NCBI GenBank assembly: GCA_050298555.1
Contig: JBNKUL010000046.1
Coordinates: 88,421 to 152,420, forward strand
Length of the DNA: 64,000 bases
Reading direction: 5' to 3'
From: JAPHSX01 sp050298555
GTDB lineage: Bacteria > Pseudomonadota > Gammaproteobacteria > Thiohalomonadales > Thiohalomonadaceae
Positions 7,384-14,655 of the stretch are shown here, piece by piece. Position 1 is the first letter of the stretch. Each line of letters opens with the position of its first letter. The position numbers and the translations under genes were made by a program. Below the pieces are notes generated by a model. It ran no database searches, was not told where the DNA came from, and saw only the letters and a list, made by a program, of their open reading frames with translations.

Positions 7384-8630
7384 AGATACGCTTGTATCGC
7401 CTCCAGATAACGCCCCACCACATCGGCGTGTTGCGCCAGCGTCTCCTTGGCCCTTTCTCCCAATAGCCGGCGCCCCTTTTCATCCTGTAGCAGTGAGGCG
7501 AAGGCCGCGCCCAGCTCTTCTACCGATTGGACCTGCAGCAGTCCCTTGCCCTGTAGCAGGGTCTCGGTCTCTTCGCTGAAGTTTTCCATGTACGGTCCGG
7601 TGATTACTGCCTTGCCCAGTGCCGCCGGCTCGAGGAGGTTGTGGCCGCCCCGGGCCACCAGCGAACCGCCCATAAAGACCAGTTCGGCCCCAGCCATGAG
7701 GCCGCGCAGTTCGCCGAAGGTGTCGGCAATATAGAGCTGTGTCTCCGCGTTGGGCTGCTCACCCTTGCTGCGTATCTCGGTTGTTAGTCCGAATGGCTTT
7801 AGCTCACTCAGGATCGCTGCCAGCCGTTGCGGGTGGCGCGGTGCGATCACCAGCAACTCCTCCCTGCCGCTCCGTTGCCACGCCTCGACGATCAGCCGCT
7901 CTTCGCCGTCGCGGCTGGAGGCGGCCAGCACGTAGTCGCGTCCCAGTTCGATGGCGGCCGGTGGCTCGCTGTTGAGGGTGGCGAACTTGATGTTGCCGAC
8001 CATATGGCTGCGTTCAATCGGTGCACCCAGCTGGATGAAGCGCTCTCGATCCTCGTCGGAGCGGGTCAGTATCTGTGCGGTGCGGCGCAGGGTGTCGCGG
8101 TAGAGGCGGCGCAGCCACTGCGGGGCGTTCAGGGTCTTTGCCGAGACGCGGCCGTTGACGATGACGAGCGGCGTGCCCCCCTCGCTGCAGAGGCGGTAGA
8201 GGTTGGGCCACAGCTCGGTCTCCATAATCACGCCGAGGCGCGGCTGTGTCTGTGCCAGGAAGTGCTGCATCGCCTCGGGCCAGTCCAGCGGCAGGTAGCC
8301 ATGTACTACCCCGGCGGGCAGCCTGTCGCGGGCGATGGCGCCGCTGCTGGCGGTGTTGCTGGTGAGCAGCAGGGGGAGCTCGGGCCGCTCCCGGTGCAGC
8401 GCCTCGATCAGCGGCAGCAGGGCGTTGACCTCACCCACCGAGGCGGCGTGGAACCAGACCGGGTTGTCTGCAAAACGGGGATGCTGCTGGCCGCAGCGCT
8501 GCGGCGCATAGCGCTCGTCGTGATAACGACGTCCTTCGCGTCGGGTACGCCAGAGAATATAGGGGGTGAGCAGCCACAATAGTGACCTATAGATGAGGAG
8601 CGGAATGAGGGGGGGCTTGCGCATCATCAT
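7380..8630 (-). CDS. waaA: 3-deoxy-D-manno-octulosonic acid transferase
   Basis: A 416-residue GT30 enzyme that adds Kdo from CMP-Kdo to the lipid A precursor at the inner face of the cytoplasmic membrane. It has an N-terminal membrane anchor (IPLLIYRSLLWLLTPYIL), the catalytic-base motif HAASVGEVNALLP, and a C-terminal donor half with VFMGGSLVARGGHNLLEPAALGK. Its start overlaps the LpxL-like gene stop by 4 bp (ATGA type), so the two are translationally coupled. The neighbouring kdkA suggests that this WaaA adds a single Kdo, as in Haemophilus and Vibrio, but this cannot be read from its own sequence. Confidence 0.93.
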   Translation of the reverse strand: MMMRKPPLIPLLIYRSLLWLLTPYILWRTRREGRRYHDERYAPQRCGQQHPRFADNPVWFHAASVGEVNALLPLIEALHRERPELPLLLTSNTASSGAIARDRLPAGVVHGYLPLDWPEAMQHFLAQTQPRLGVIMETELWPNLYRLCSEGGTPLVIVNGRVSAKTLNAPQWLRRLYRDTLRRTAQILTRSDEDRERFIQLGAPIERSHMVGNIKFATLNSEPPAAIELGRDYVLAASSRDGEERLIVEAWQRSGREELLVIAPRHPQRLAAILSELKPFGLTTEIRSKGEQPNAETQLYIADTFGELRGLMAGAELVFMGGSLVARGGHNLLEPAALGKAVITGPYMENFSEETETLLQGKGLLQVQSVEELGAAFASLLQDEKGRRLLGERAKETLAQHADVVGRYLEAIQAYL

Positions 8631-9550
8631 CGGTAGGGGTTGGGCTCGCCATCGGGTCGCGTCTTATAGCGGCGGTGTGCCCATAGGTACTGGTCCGGCA
8701 CCTCGCGCACGTGCGCCTCGATGAACTGGTTCACCCGGGTGGCGTCAGCCACATCGTCGCCGCTGGGGAATGCCTCCATCGGTGGCAGCAGGCGCATGCG
8801 GTAGCCCAGGCCGCCGGGCAGGCGCTCGAAGTTGATCGGCACGATGGGCGCCTTCGACATTTTGGCAAGGCGTGCGGTGGCGGTGATGGTGGCGGTGGAG
8901 ACCCCCATGAAGGGGGCGAAGACGGAGCGGTCGGCGCCCAGGTCCTGGTCCGGCGAGTACCAGACGATCTCGCCTTTCTTTAAGGCCTTGACCATGCCGC
9001 GAAGGTCGTCGGTGTTAATTACCCCGGCGTAGTCGCGCTGGCGGTAGCTGCGCATCAGCGACTCGTAGAGGGGGTTCTTCGCCGGCTTGACCAGGATGTG
9101 GAAGGGGAGGTGCATCGCCAGCAGGCGGCCACAGATCAGCATGCTGGTGAAGTGGCCGCCCATCATGATCGCCCCGCGCCCCTGTGCCAGGGCCGCCTCC
9201 ATATGCTCCATCCCCTCGATATGGGTCAGCCGCTCCAGGTAGCGCGGCGAGCGCCACCAGCCGTAGGGCACCTCCAGTAGCGCGGTGGCGCTGTAGTGGA
9301 AGTTGCGCCTCGCCAGGGTGCGACGCTGCCGCTCATCCAGTTCGGGAAAGCTGAGGCGCAGGTTGGTCTCGACGATACGACGGCGCCGCGGCAGCAGGGT
9401 GAAGAGCAGCTCGCCGATGAGCCGCCCCGCCAGCAGCATGGCCGGGTAGGGGAGCAGGGTGAAGAGCCGCAGCAGCCCCAGCCCCAGCCAGGTGGGCCAG
9501 TGGCGCGGGGCGAGGTAGTCGGTGGCTTTGAACGGGGGCGCAGCCGCCAT
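8627..9550 (-). CDS. LpxL/LpxM-family lipid A acyltransferase homologue with altered HX4D/E motif
   Basis: A 307-residue lysophospholipid acyltransferase-fold protein with an N-terminal membrane helix. Family landmarks are present: RRRRIVETNLRLSFPEL, GGHFTSMLICG, YSPDQDLGADRSVFAPFMG and the late WAHRRYKTRP. Lipid A secondary acyltransferases use an H-X4-D/E catalytic pair. Here H133 is followed by F-T-S-M and then L138 (CTG at 9137-9139), so the acidic partner is missing while surrounding residues still align (ICG after the motif). It may therefore be inactive, use another residue, or have a changed function. Operon with waaA. Confidence 0.8.
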   Translation of the reverse strand: MAAAPPFKATDYLAPRHWPTWLGLGLLRLFTLLPYPAMLLAGRLIGELLFTLLPRRRRIVETNLRLSFPELDERQRRTLARRNFHYSATALLEVPYGWWRSPRYLERLTHIEGMEHMEAALAQGRGAIMMGGHFTSMLICGRLLAMHLPFHILVKPAKNPLYESLMRSYRQRDYAGVINTDDLRGMVKALKKGEIVWYSPDQDLGADRSVFAPFMGVSTATITATARLAKMSKAPIVPINFERLPGGLGYRMRLLPPMEAFPSGDDVADATRVNQFIEAHVREVPDQYLWAHRRYKTRPDGEPNPYR

Positions 9551-9559
9551 GCTAAACGG

Positions 9560-10864
9560 TTATTCCAGCCAGCCGTTGACCTGCGCGATGTCCTCTTCGC
9601 TAAGGCTGCCTGCCGCCTGCTTCAGCTTGAGGGTGGCGAGCAGGTAGTCGTAGCGGGCGCGGGCATATTCGCTCTGCGCGCCGTAGCGCACCTGCTGGGC
9701 GTTGAGTACGTCGACGGCGGTGCGGGTGCCCACCTCGAAGCCGGCCTGGGTCGCCTCCAGCGCGGTCTGTGCCGAGGAGAGGGCCTGCTTGCGCGCCTTT
9801 ACCTGACCGATGCCGGCCACTACGCCGAGGTAGGCGCTACGCACCTCACGCTCGGTGGCGCGGCGCCGCCCTTCCAGCGACTCCTGCGCCTGGGCGAGCA
9901 GGGCGCGGGCCTCGCGGCTCTGGGCGGTGGTGAGGCCGCCGGAGTAGATCGGCACGTTCAGCTGGATGCCGATGCTGGTGTTGGTGGCTTCACTGCCGGA
10001 TGAGTAGTCGGTGGTGTCGGAGTAGCTGTGGGCGCCCACCAGGTCGAGGGTGGGGTAGTGCCCCGCCTCGCGACGCTTAAGCTCCTCGGCGGCGGCGCGG
10101 GCGGCGGCCTCGGCCGCGATCAACGAGAGGTTCTGGCCGCGCGCCTTCTCCACCCACTGGTCGATATCAGCCGGGTTGGGGGTGTTGAGCGGCACCGCCT
10201 CCTGCAGGGTGGCGGGGGCCTGGGGGGCCTGGCCGGTGATCTCACGCAGCGCCTCGCGGGCGATATCCAGGCCGTTGCGGGCGGCGATCTCGGCGGCCAC
10301 TGCGGCGTCGTAGCCGGCCTGGGCCTCGTGCACGTCGGTGATGGCGGTAAGGCCCACCTCGAAGCGCTGCTGGGTCTGGCGCAGCTGCTGGCTGATGGCG
10401 CGCTTGGAGGCCTCGGCGGTGGCGAGGCTGTCCTGGGCAGCGAGCAGGTTGAAGTAGGCCTCGGCGACGCGCAGGATCAGTCCCTGGCGTGCCGCCTCGA
10501 CCTCGGCGTTGGCCTTGGCGATGCCCGCGTCGGCTACCTTCAACCGCTTGTAGTAGTCGTGGTGGTAGAGGCTTTGCGACAGGCTGAGGGTGTAGCCGTT
10601 GGAGTCGAAGTCCTCGCTACCGATGCCGGTGATGTCGCGCGAGTTCTGGGTGACGTTGCCACTCAGGTTGATCTGCGGCAGCAGCGCGGCGCGGCTCTGG
10701 GCTCGTCCCTGCTGCGCTGCCTGGTTGCCCGCCTCGGCGGCGCGCAGGGTGGGGTCACTCTGCTGTGCCATACGGTAGGCGTCGAGCAGGTCTTCGGCCT
10801 GCAGGGAGGCGGCGCCCAGCATCAGTGCCGAGGCGGTGGCGAACTTCAACATAACAGATTTCAT
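9560..10864 (-). CDS. tolC: TolC-family outer-membrane efflux/secretion channel
   Basis: A 434-residue protein with a clear signal peptide (MKSVMLKFATASALMLGAASLQA) and the duplicated alpha-barrel/beta-barrel layout of TolC. The first repeat begins DLLDAYRMAQQSDPTLRAA, followed by a YTLSLSQSLYHHDYYKR strand; the second contains LNVPIYSGGLTTAQSREA. TolC trimers form the exit duct for type I secretion and RND or MFS efflux. No partner pump or fusion protein is next to it, which is usual for a shared TolC. It stops 9 bp before the LpxL-like start. The preceding 190-bp gap to pcm should hold its promoter. Confidence 0.92.
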   Translation of the reverse strand: MKSVMLKFATASALMLGAASLQAEDLLDAYRMAQQSDPTLRAAEAGNQAAQQGRAQSRAALLPQINLSGNVTQNSRDITGIGSEDFDSNGYTLSLSQSLYHHDYYKRLKVADAGIAKANAEVEAARQGLILRVAEAYFNLLAAQDSLATAEASKRAISQQLRQTQQRFEVGLTAITDVHEAQAGYDAAVAAEIAARNGLDIAREALREITGQAPQAPATLQEAVPLNTPNPADIDQWVEKARGQNLSLIAAEAAARAAAEELKRREAGHYPTLDLVGAHSYSDTTDYSSGSEATNTSIGIQLNVPIYSGGLTTAQSREARALLAQAQESLEGRRRATEREVRSAYLGVVAGIGQVKARKQALSSAQTALEATQAGFEVGTRTAVDVLNAQQVRYGAQSEYARARYDYLLATLKLKQAAGSLSEEDIAQVNGWLE

Positions 10865-11023
10865 TTCTTGTCCCTTTGCGGCGTTTCTGTCAGCGGGGTA
10901 AGTCTACTACCAATAAAGCCGGTTGCCTAAAACCGCTTCTCCGCCGAGGAATATTAGGAATTGCTTATATGGTGAGGCGGCGCCGGGAAGAAATCAAGAG
11001 AAAAGCGCTCGGGTATGGGGAAG

Positions 11024-11049
11024 GCCGTGCCCGCAGCAGCGGGCACGGC
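11024..11049. terminator. Strong hairpin downstream of pcm
   Basis: GCCGTGCCCGC, loop AGCA, GCGGGCACGGC: a perfect 11-bp stem starting 5 bp beyond the pcm stop. On the minus strand it is followed by CTTCCCC rather than a full T-run, so termination strength is uncertain. It also shields tolC from pcm transcription. Confidence 0.6.
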
Positions 11050-11054
11050 AAGGA

Positions 11055-11717
11055 TTAGAACTGGAATTGCTCGGTGCTGGGGGCGTTGCGCAGCGGCGCC
11101 AGTTCGGTCTCGAAGACCATCTCTTCGCGCCACTCGTTGGCGCTGACGCGGGTGATGAGGGTGCCCTCCATTACCGGGCCCTCACCCAGTACCACGAACA
11201 GGCGGCCGCCAATCTGCAGCTCCTCCTTGAGGCGCTCCGGCAGGCTGGGCAGGGAGCCGGTGACGCAGATCACGTCGTAGGGGGCGGAGCTGCTCCAGCC
11301 GGTGGCGGCGTCGCCAATCATGACGTGGACGTTGTCCACACCCTGGGCTGCCAGGCGCTGTTTGGCAGCCTCGGCCAGCTCTTCGTTGATCTCCACAGAG
11401 AGAACCTGGCGCGCCATGCTGGCCAGTAGCGCGGTGACGTAGCCGCTGCCGGTGCCGACCTCCAGTACCTTGTCGTCGGGCTGAACCTTGAGGGCCTGCA
11501 GCATACGTGCCTCGACCTTGGGGAACATCATGCGTTCGCCGTGGCCGATGGGCAGCTCCATGTCGACGAAGGCGAGGTTGCGTTGCGCCGGGGCGACGAA
11601 CTCCTCGCGCGGGCAGCGCATGATGGTGTCGAGTACCTGCTCATCCAGCACGTCCCAGGGGCGGATCTGCTGCTCAATCAGGTTGTGGCGTGCCAGCTCA
11701 AGGTTGATCTCGGCCAT
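11055..11717 (-). CDS. pcm: Protein-L-isoaspartate O-methyltransferase family protein
   Basis: A 220-residue class I methyltransferase that repairs isoaspartyl residues in damaged proteins using S-adenosylmethionine. Motif I is KVLEVGTGSGYVTALLA, preceded by the Pcm-specific start ARHNLIEQQIRPWDVLDEQVL and REEFVAP, with the substrate-side GERMMFPKVEARMLQAL. The family in this position, upstream of tolC in proteobacteria, is sometimes called Pcm2. It is transcribed toward tolC but a strong hairpin lies between them. The ATG at 11715 has GGAG-like bases upstream (GGGGAGTTAACC). Confidence 0.88.
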   Translation of the reverse strand: MAEINLELARHNLIEQQIRPWDVLDEQVLDTIMRCPREEFVAPAQRNLAFVDMELPIGHGERMMFPKVEARMLQALKVQPDDKVLEVGTGSGYVTALLASMARQVLSVEINEELAEAAKQRLAAQGVDNVHVMIGDAATGWSSSAPYDVICVTGSLPSLPERLKEELQIGGRLFVVLGEGPVMEGTLITRVSANEWREEMVFETELAPLRNAPSTEQFQF

Positions 11718-11866
11718 GGTGGTTAACTCCCCTATCTATCTCTATCTATTCTCAATTCTGCGCCAAAGGGTAAGCGCATGGCGCGGGCCAGGCAAGCGCA
11801 GCTTGGTGATGGGCGTATAAGGCGGCTTTTGCATGTAACAGGCGTATTTTCTTACTTGTTGATTTT

Positions 11867-11901
11867 GTAAGGTTTTTCCCCTTTCAGGGGGAGAGCCTTA
11901 C
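11867..11901. other. Two-tier hairpin upstream of the thiC promoter
   Basis: GTAAGG (11867-11872) pairs with CCTTAC (11896-11901), and inside it CCCCT pairs with AGGGG around a TTC loop. It lies between the divergent pcm and thiC genes. It could be an operator or an upstream terminator. No T-run follows on either strand. Confidence 0.35.
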
Positions 11902-11928
11902 TTGAGTGTTTGGGTTAGATACTATACC
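11902..11928 (+). promoter_or_regulatory. Candidate promoter of thiC leader
   Basis: TTGAGT (11902-11907) and TATACC (11923-11928) are separated by 15 bp, which is short for sigma-70. Transcription would begin about 11935, exactly where the TPP riboswitch starts. That position is the main reason to list it. Confidence 0.35.
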
Positions 11929-11937
11929 CTTGGACGT

Positions 11938-12035
11938 TACCGCTAGGGGCGTTGGCGGCCGCAAGACGAGGCACCAACTGAGATGTACCCTTTGAACCTG
12001 ATCCAGTTAATGCTGGCGTAGGGAAGCTGGCCGCC
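11938..12035 (+). ncRNA. TPP riboswitch (THI element)
   Basis: The conserved core is unmistakable: CTGAGATG then ACCCTTTGAACCTGATC, followed by GTTAATGCTGGCGTAGGGAA. The 5' GGGGCGTTGG strand pairs with CCAAC..ACCC. It senses thiamine pyrophosphate and controls thiC, whose start is 48 bp downstream. A 7-bp alternative pairing, GGCGGCC (11954-11960) with GGCCGCC (12029-12035), would compete with the P3 helix and may be part of the switch. Downstream CTTCCCCC/CTTCCC tracts just before GGAG could sequester the ribosome-binding site, pointing to translational control. Confidence 0.95.
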
Positions 12036-12082
12036 CCAGTTAATCAACGGCGCTCACCTTCCCCCTTCCCGGAGTATTTGTC

Positions 12083-13939
12083 ATGAGCGCCATCCCAGAA
12101 GAGTTTCAGAAGAAGACCTCGCTGCTGTCCGAAGAGGTCACCATGCCCTTCCCCAAGTCGAAGAAGATCTACGTCGAGGGCTCCCGTGCCGATATCCGCG
12201 TGCCGATGCGCGAGGTGAGCCAGGACGACACCATGACCTCCGGCTCGCCGGAGACGAACCCGCCGATCTATGTCTACGATACCTCCGGTCCCTACACCGA
12301 CCCGGAGGCGAAGATCGACCTGATGGCTGGTCTGCCCGCGCTACGCGAGAAGTGGATCGAGGAGCGCGGCGATAGCGAGCAGCTCGACGGCCCCACCTCC
12401 AAATACGGTATCGAGCGGCAGAACGATCCGGAACTGGCCAGCCTGCGCTTCGAGCACATTCGCAATCCGCGCCGCGCCAAAGCAGGAAAGAACGTCTCGC
12501 AGATGCACTACGCGCGCCAGGGGATCATCACCCCCGAGATGGAGTTCGTGGCGATCCGCGAGAACAACAAGCTGCAGGAGATGAAGGCAGACCCGGCCTA
12601 CGCCAAGCTGCTGCGCCAGCACGCGGGCCAGGATTACGGCGCCAACATCCCCGAGGCGATCACCCCCGAGTTCGTGCGCCAGGAGATCGCCGAGGGGCGT
12701 GCCATCATCCCCGCCAATATCAACCACCCGGAGCTGGAGCCGATGATCATCGGCCGCAACTTCCGCGTGAAGATCAACACCAACATCGGCAACTCCGCCG
12801 TCACCTCATCGATTGAGGAAGAGGTGGAGAAGCTGGTCTGGTCCTGCCGTTGGGGTGGCGACACCCTGATGGACCTCTCCACCGGCAGCAACATCCACGA
12901 GACCCGTGAGTGGATTCTGCGCAACTCGCCGGTACCGATCGGTACCGTGCCGATCTACCAGGCGCTGGAGAAGGTCAACGGCGTGGCCGAGGACCTCACC
13001 TGGGAGATCTTCCGCGATACCCTGATCGAACAGGCCGAGCAGGGTGTCGACTACTTCACCATCCACGCCGGGGTGCTGCTGCGTTACGTACCGCTCACCG
13101 CCGAGCGCGTTACCGGTATCGTCTCGCGCGGCGGTTCCATCATGGCCAAGTGGTGTCTCGCCCACCACGAAGAGAGCTTCCTCTACACCCACTTCGAGGA
13201 GATCTGCGAGATCATGAAGGCCTACGACGTCGCCTTCTCCCTCGGCGACGGCCTGCGTCCGGGTTGTTTGGCCGACGCAAACGATGCCGCCCAGTTCGGC
13301 GAGCTGGAGACCCTGGGCGAGCTGACCAAGATCGCCTGGGAGCACGACTGCCAGGTGATCATCGAAGGCCCCGGCCACGTGCCGATGCAGAAGATTAAGG
13401 AGAACATGGACAAGGAGCTGGAGGCGTGCCACGAGGCCCCCTTCTATACCCTCGGCCCGCTGGTCACCGATATCTCCCCCGGCTACGACCACTTCAGCTC
13501 CGGCATCGGTGCCGCGCAGATCGGCTGGTATGGCACCGCCATGCTCTGCTATGTCACGCCGAAGGAGCACCTCGGCCTGCCCAACAAGGAAGATGTGCGT
13601 GAGGGGATCATCACCTACAAGGTCTCCGCCCACGCCGCCGACCTGGCCAAGGGCTTCCCCGGTGCCCAGGTGCAGGACAACGCCATGTCCAAGGCGCGCT
13701 TCGAGTTCCGCTGGCACGACCAGTTCGCCCTCGCCCTGGATCCGGAAAAGGCGATGGCCTTCCATGACGAGACCATGCCCGCCGAGGCGCACAAGGTCGC
13801 CCACTTCTGCTCCATGTGCGGGCCGAAGTTCTGCTCCATGAAGATCTCGCAGGAGGTGCGCGACTTTGCCGAAAAGGGGATGAATGAAATGTCGGTGAAG
13901 TTTAAAGAGGCCGGGGCGGAGATTTATAAGGAAGTTTAA
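12083..13939 (+). CDS. thiC: Phosphomethylpyrimidine synthase (thiamine biosynthesis)
   Basis: A 618-residue radical-SAM enzyme that rearranges aminoimidazole ribotide into HMP-phosphate, the pyrimidine of thiamine. The C-terminal iron-sulfur motif C576-x2-C579-x4-C584 (CSMCGPKFC) is intact. Core segments such as NFRVKINTNIGNSAV, EKLVWSCRWGGDTLMDLS and EGPGHVPMQ are family hallmarks. Full length for a bacterial ThiC. The ATG has GGAG eight bases upstream. It stands alone here, without other thi genes, under the TPP riboswitch. Confidence 0.98.
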   Translation: MSAIPEEFQKKTSLLSEEVTMPFPKSKKIYVEGSRADIRVPMREVSQDDTMTSGSPETNPPIYVYDTSGPYTDPEAKIDLMAGLPALREKWIEERGDSEQLDGPTSKYGIERQNDPELASLRFEHIRNPRRAKAGKNVSQMHYARQGIITPEMEFVAIRENNKLQEMKADPAYAKLLRQHAGQDYGANIPEAITPEFVRQEIAEGRAIIPANINHPELEPMIIGRNFRVKINTNIGNSAVTSSIEEEVEKLVWSCRWGGDTLMDLSTGSNIHETREWILRNSPVPIGTVPIYQALEKVNGVAEDLTWEIFRDTLIEQAEQGVDYFTIHAGVLLRYVPLTAERVTGIVSRGGSIMAKWCLAHHEESFLYTHFEEICEIMKAYDVAFSLGDGLRPGCLADANDAAQFGELETLGELTKIAWEHDCQVIIEGPGHVPMQKIKENMDKELEACHEAPFYTLGPLVTDISPGYDHFSSGIGAAQIGWYGTAMLCYVTPKEHLGLPNKEDVREGIITYKVSAHAADLAKGFPGAQVQDNAMSKARFEFRWHDQFALALDPEKAMAFHDETMPAEAHKVAHFCSMCGPKFCSMKISQEVRDFAEKGMNEMSVKFKEAGAEIYKEV

Positions 13940-13947
13940 GTGCTGGA

Positions 13948-13971
13948 TGGGCACGGACGTGCCCAACCTAC
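13948..13971. repeat. Short palindromic element between convergent thiC and DUF938 gene
   Basis: TGGGCACG-GA-CGTGCCCA (13948-13965) is a perfect inverted repeat, followed by ACCTAC. The TGGGCA/TGCCCA core and the CCTAC edge match the arms of the element at 7311-7383. As there, it sits between two convergent genes and within 10 bp of both stop codons. Probably a second, shorter or decayed copy. Confidence 0.6.
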
Positions 13972-13973
13972 AC

Positions 13974-14576
13974 CTACTGTTTCCTCCACAACAAAATCCG
14001 GTTATTCACCGGCATCTCAATATCCTCTTCCAGAACCAGACCCAACGGTTCGGCAACCTGCTTCAGCCACGTCACATCGCGCAAGCCTCGATGCTCTTCC
14101 ATGGAGCGTATCCAGCGGTCGAAGCGCCAGTTGCTTTCGCTGGTGTGTTCGCCGTCGTACATAAAGGGACCGTAGAGCAGGAAGGGGGCGCCGGGCTTTA
14201 ACAACTGCGCCACGCCCTGGAGCATCGCCTCTACGGCCTCACTCGGCATGATGTGGGCGGTGTTGGCGGAGAAGATGGCGTCGAACTGTTGCTCGGGCCA
14301 GGGGCCGTTGAGGGCGTCGAGGGTAATGGGGCGGTGAAGGTTGGGTAGCGGTGCTTCATCGAGCCACAGGTTGATGCCCTCTTGCATCGCTTCGAGGTCA
14401 CTGCAATGCCACTGGATATTCGGCAGGGCGGCGGCGAAGGTGACGGCGTGTTGGCCGGTGCCGCTGCCGATCTCCAGCAGCTCACCGCCGGGCGGCAGTT
14501 TGGCCTGGAGCACTTCAAGTATCGGTGCGGCGTTTTCCTCGCACGCCTCGGCGTAGGGTTTGCGTTGGTTACTCAT
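13974..14576 (-). CDS. DUF938 family SAM-dependent methyltransferase-like protein
   Basis: A 200-residue protein with the glycine-rich SAM-binding motif GELLEIGSGTGQHAVTFAA near residue 31, an acidic loop end (HCSDLEAM) and the DUF938 signatures ANTAHIMP and LLYGPFMYDGEHTSESN. The family occurs in bacteria and animals, but its substrate is unknown. It faces thiC with a 34-bp gap, and is followed upstream by the invertase gene on the same strand (about 80 bp away), so the two may or may not be co-transcribed. Confidence 0.85.
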   Translation of the reverse strand: MSNQRKPYAEACEENAAPILEVLQAKLPPGGELLEIGSGTGQHAVTFAAALPNIQWHCSDLEAMQEGINLWLDEAPLPNLHRPITLDALNGPWPEQQFDAIFSANTAHIMPSEAVEAMLQGVAQLLKPGAPFLLYGPFMYDGEHTSESNWRFDRWIRSMEEHRGLRDVTWLKQVAEPLGLVLEEDIEMPVNNRILLWRKQ

Positions 14577-14655
14577 GGAATTTCAGGCTAATTGGGTAGT
14601 GGGACTATTTTACTGATGGCATAGGGCGGGAAAAACAAGCCCCGACATGCCGGCC

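Noticed and set aside
12806..13966. 386-codon open frame antisense to thiC
   Set aside because: Mirror of a highly conserved gene; sequence has no recognisable domain.
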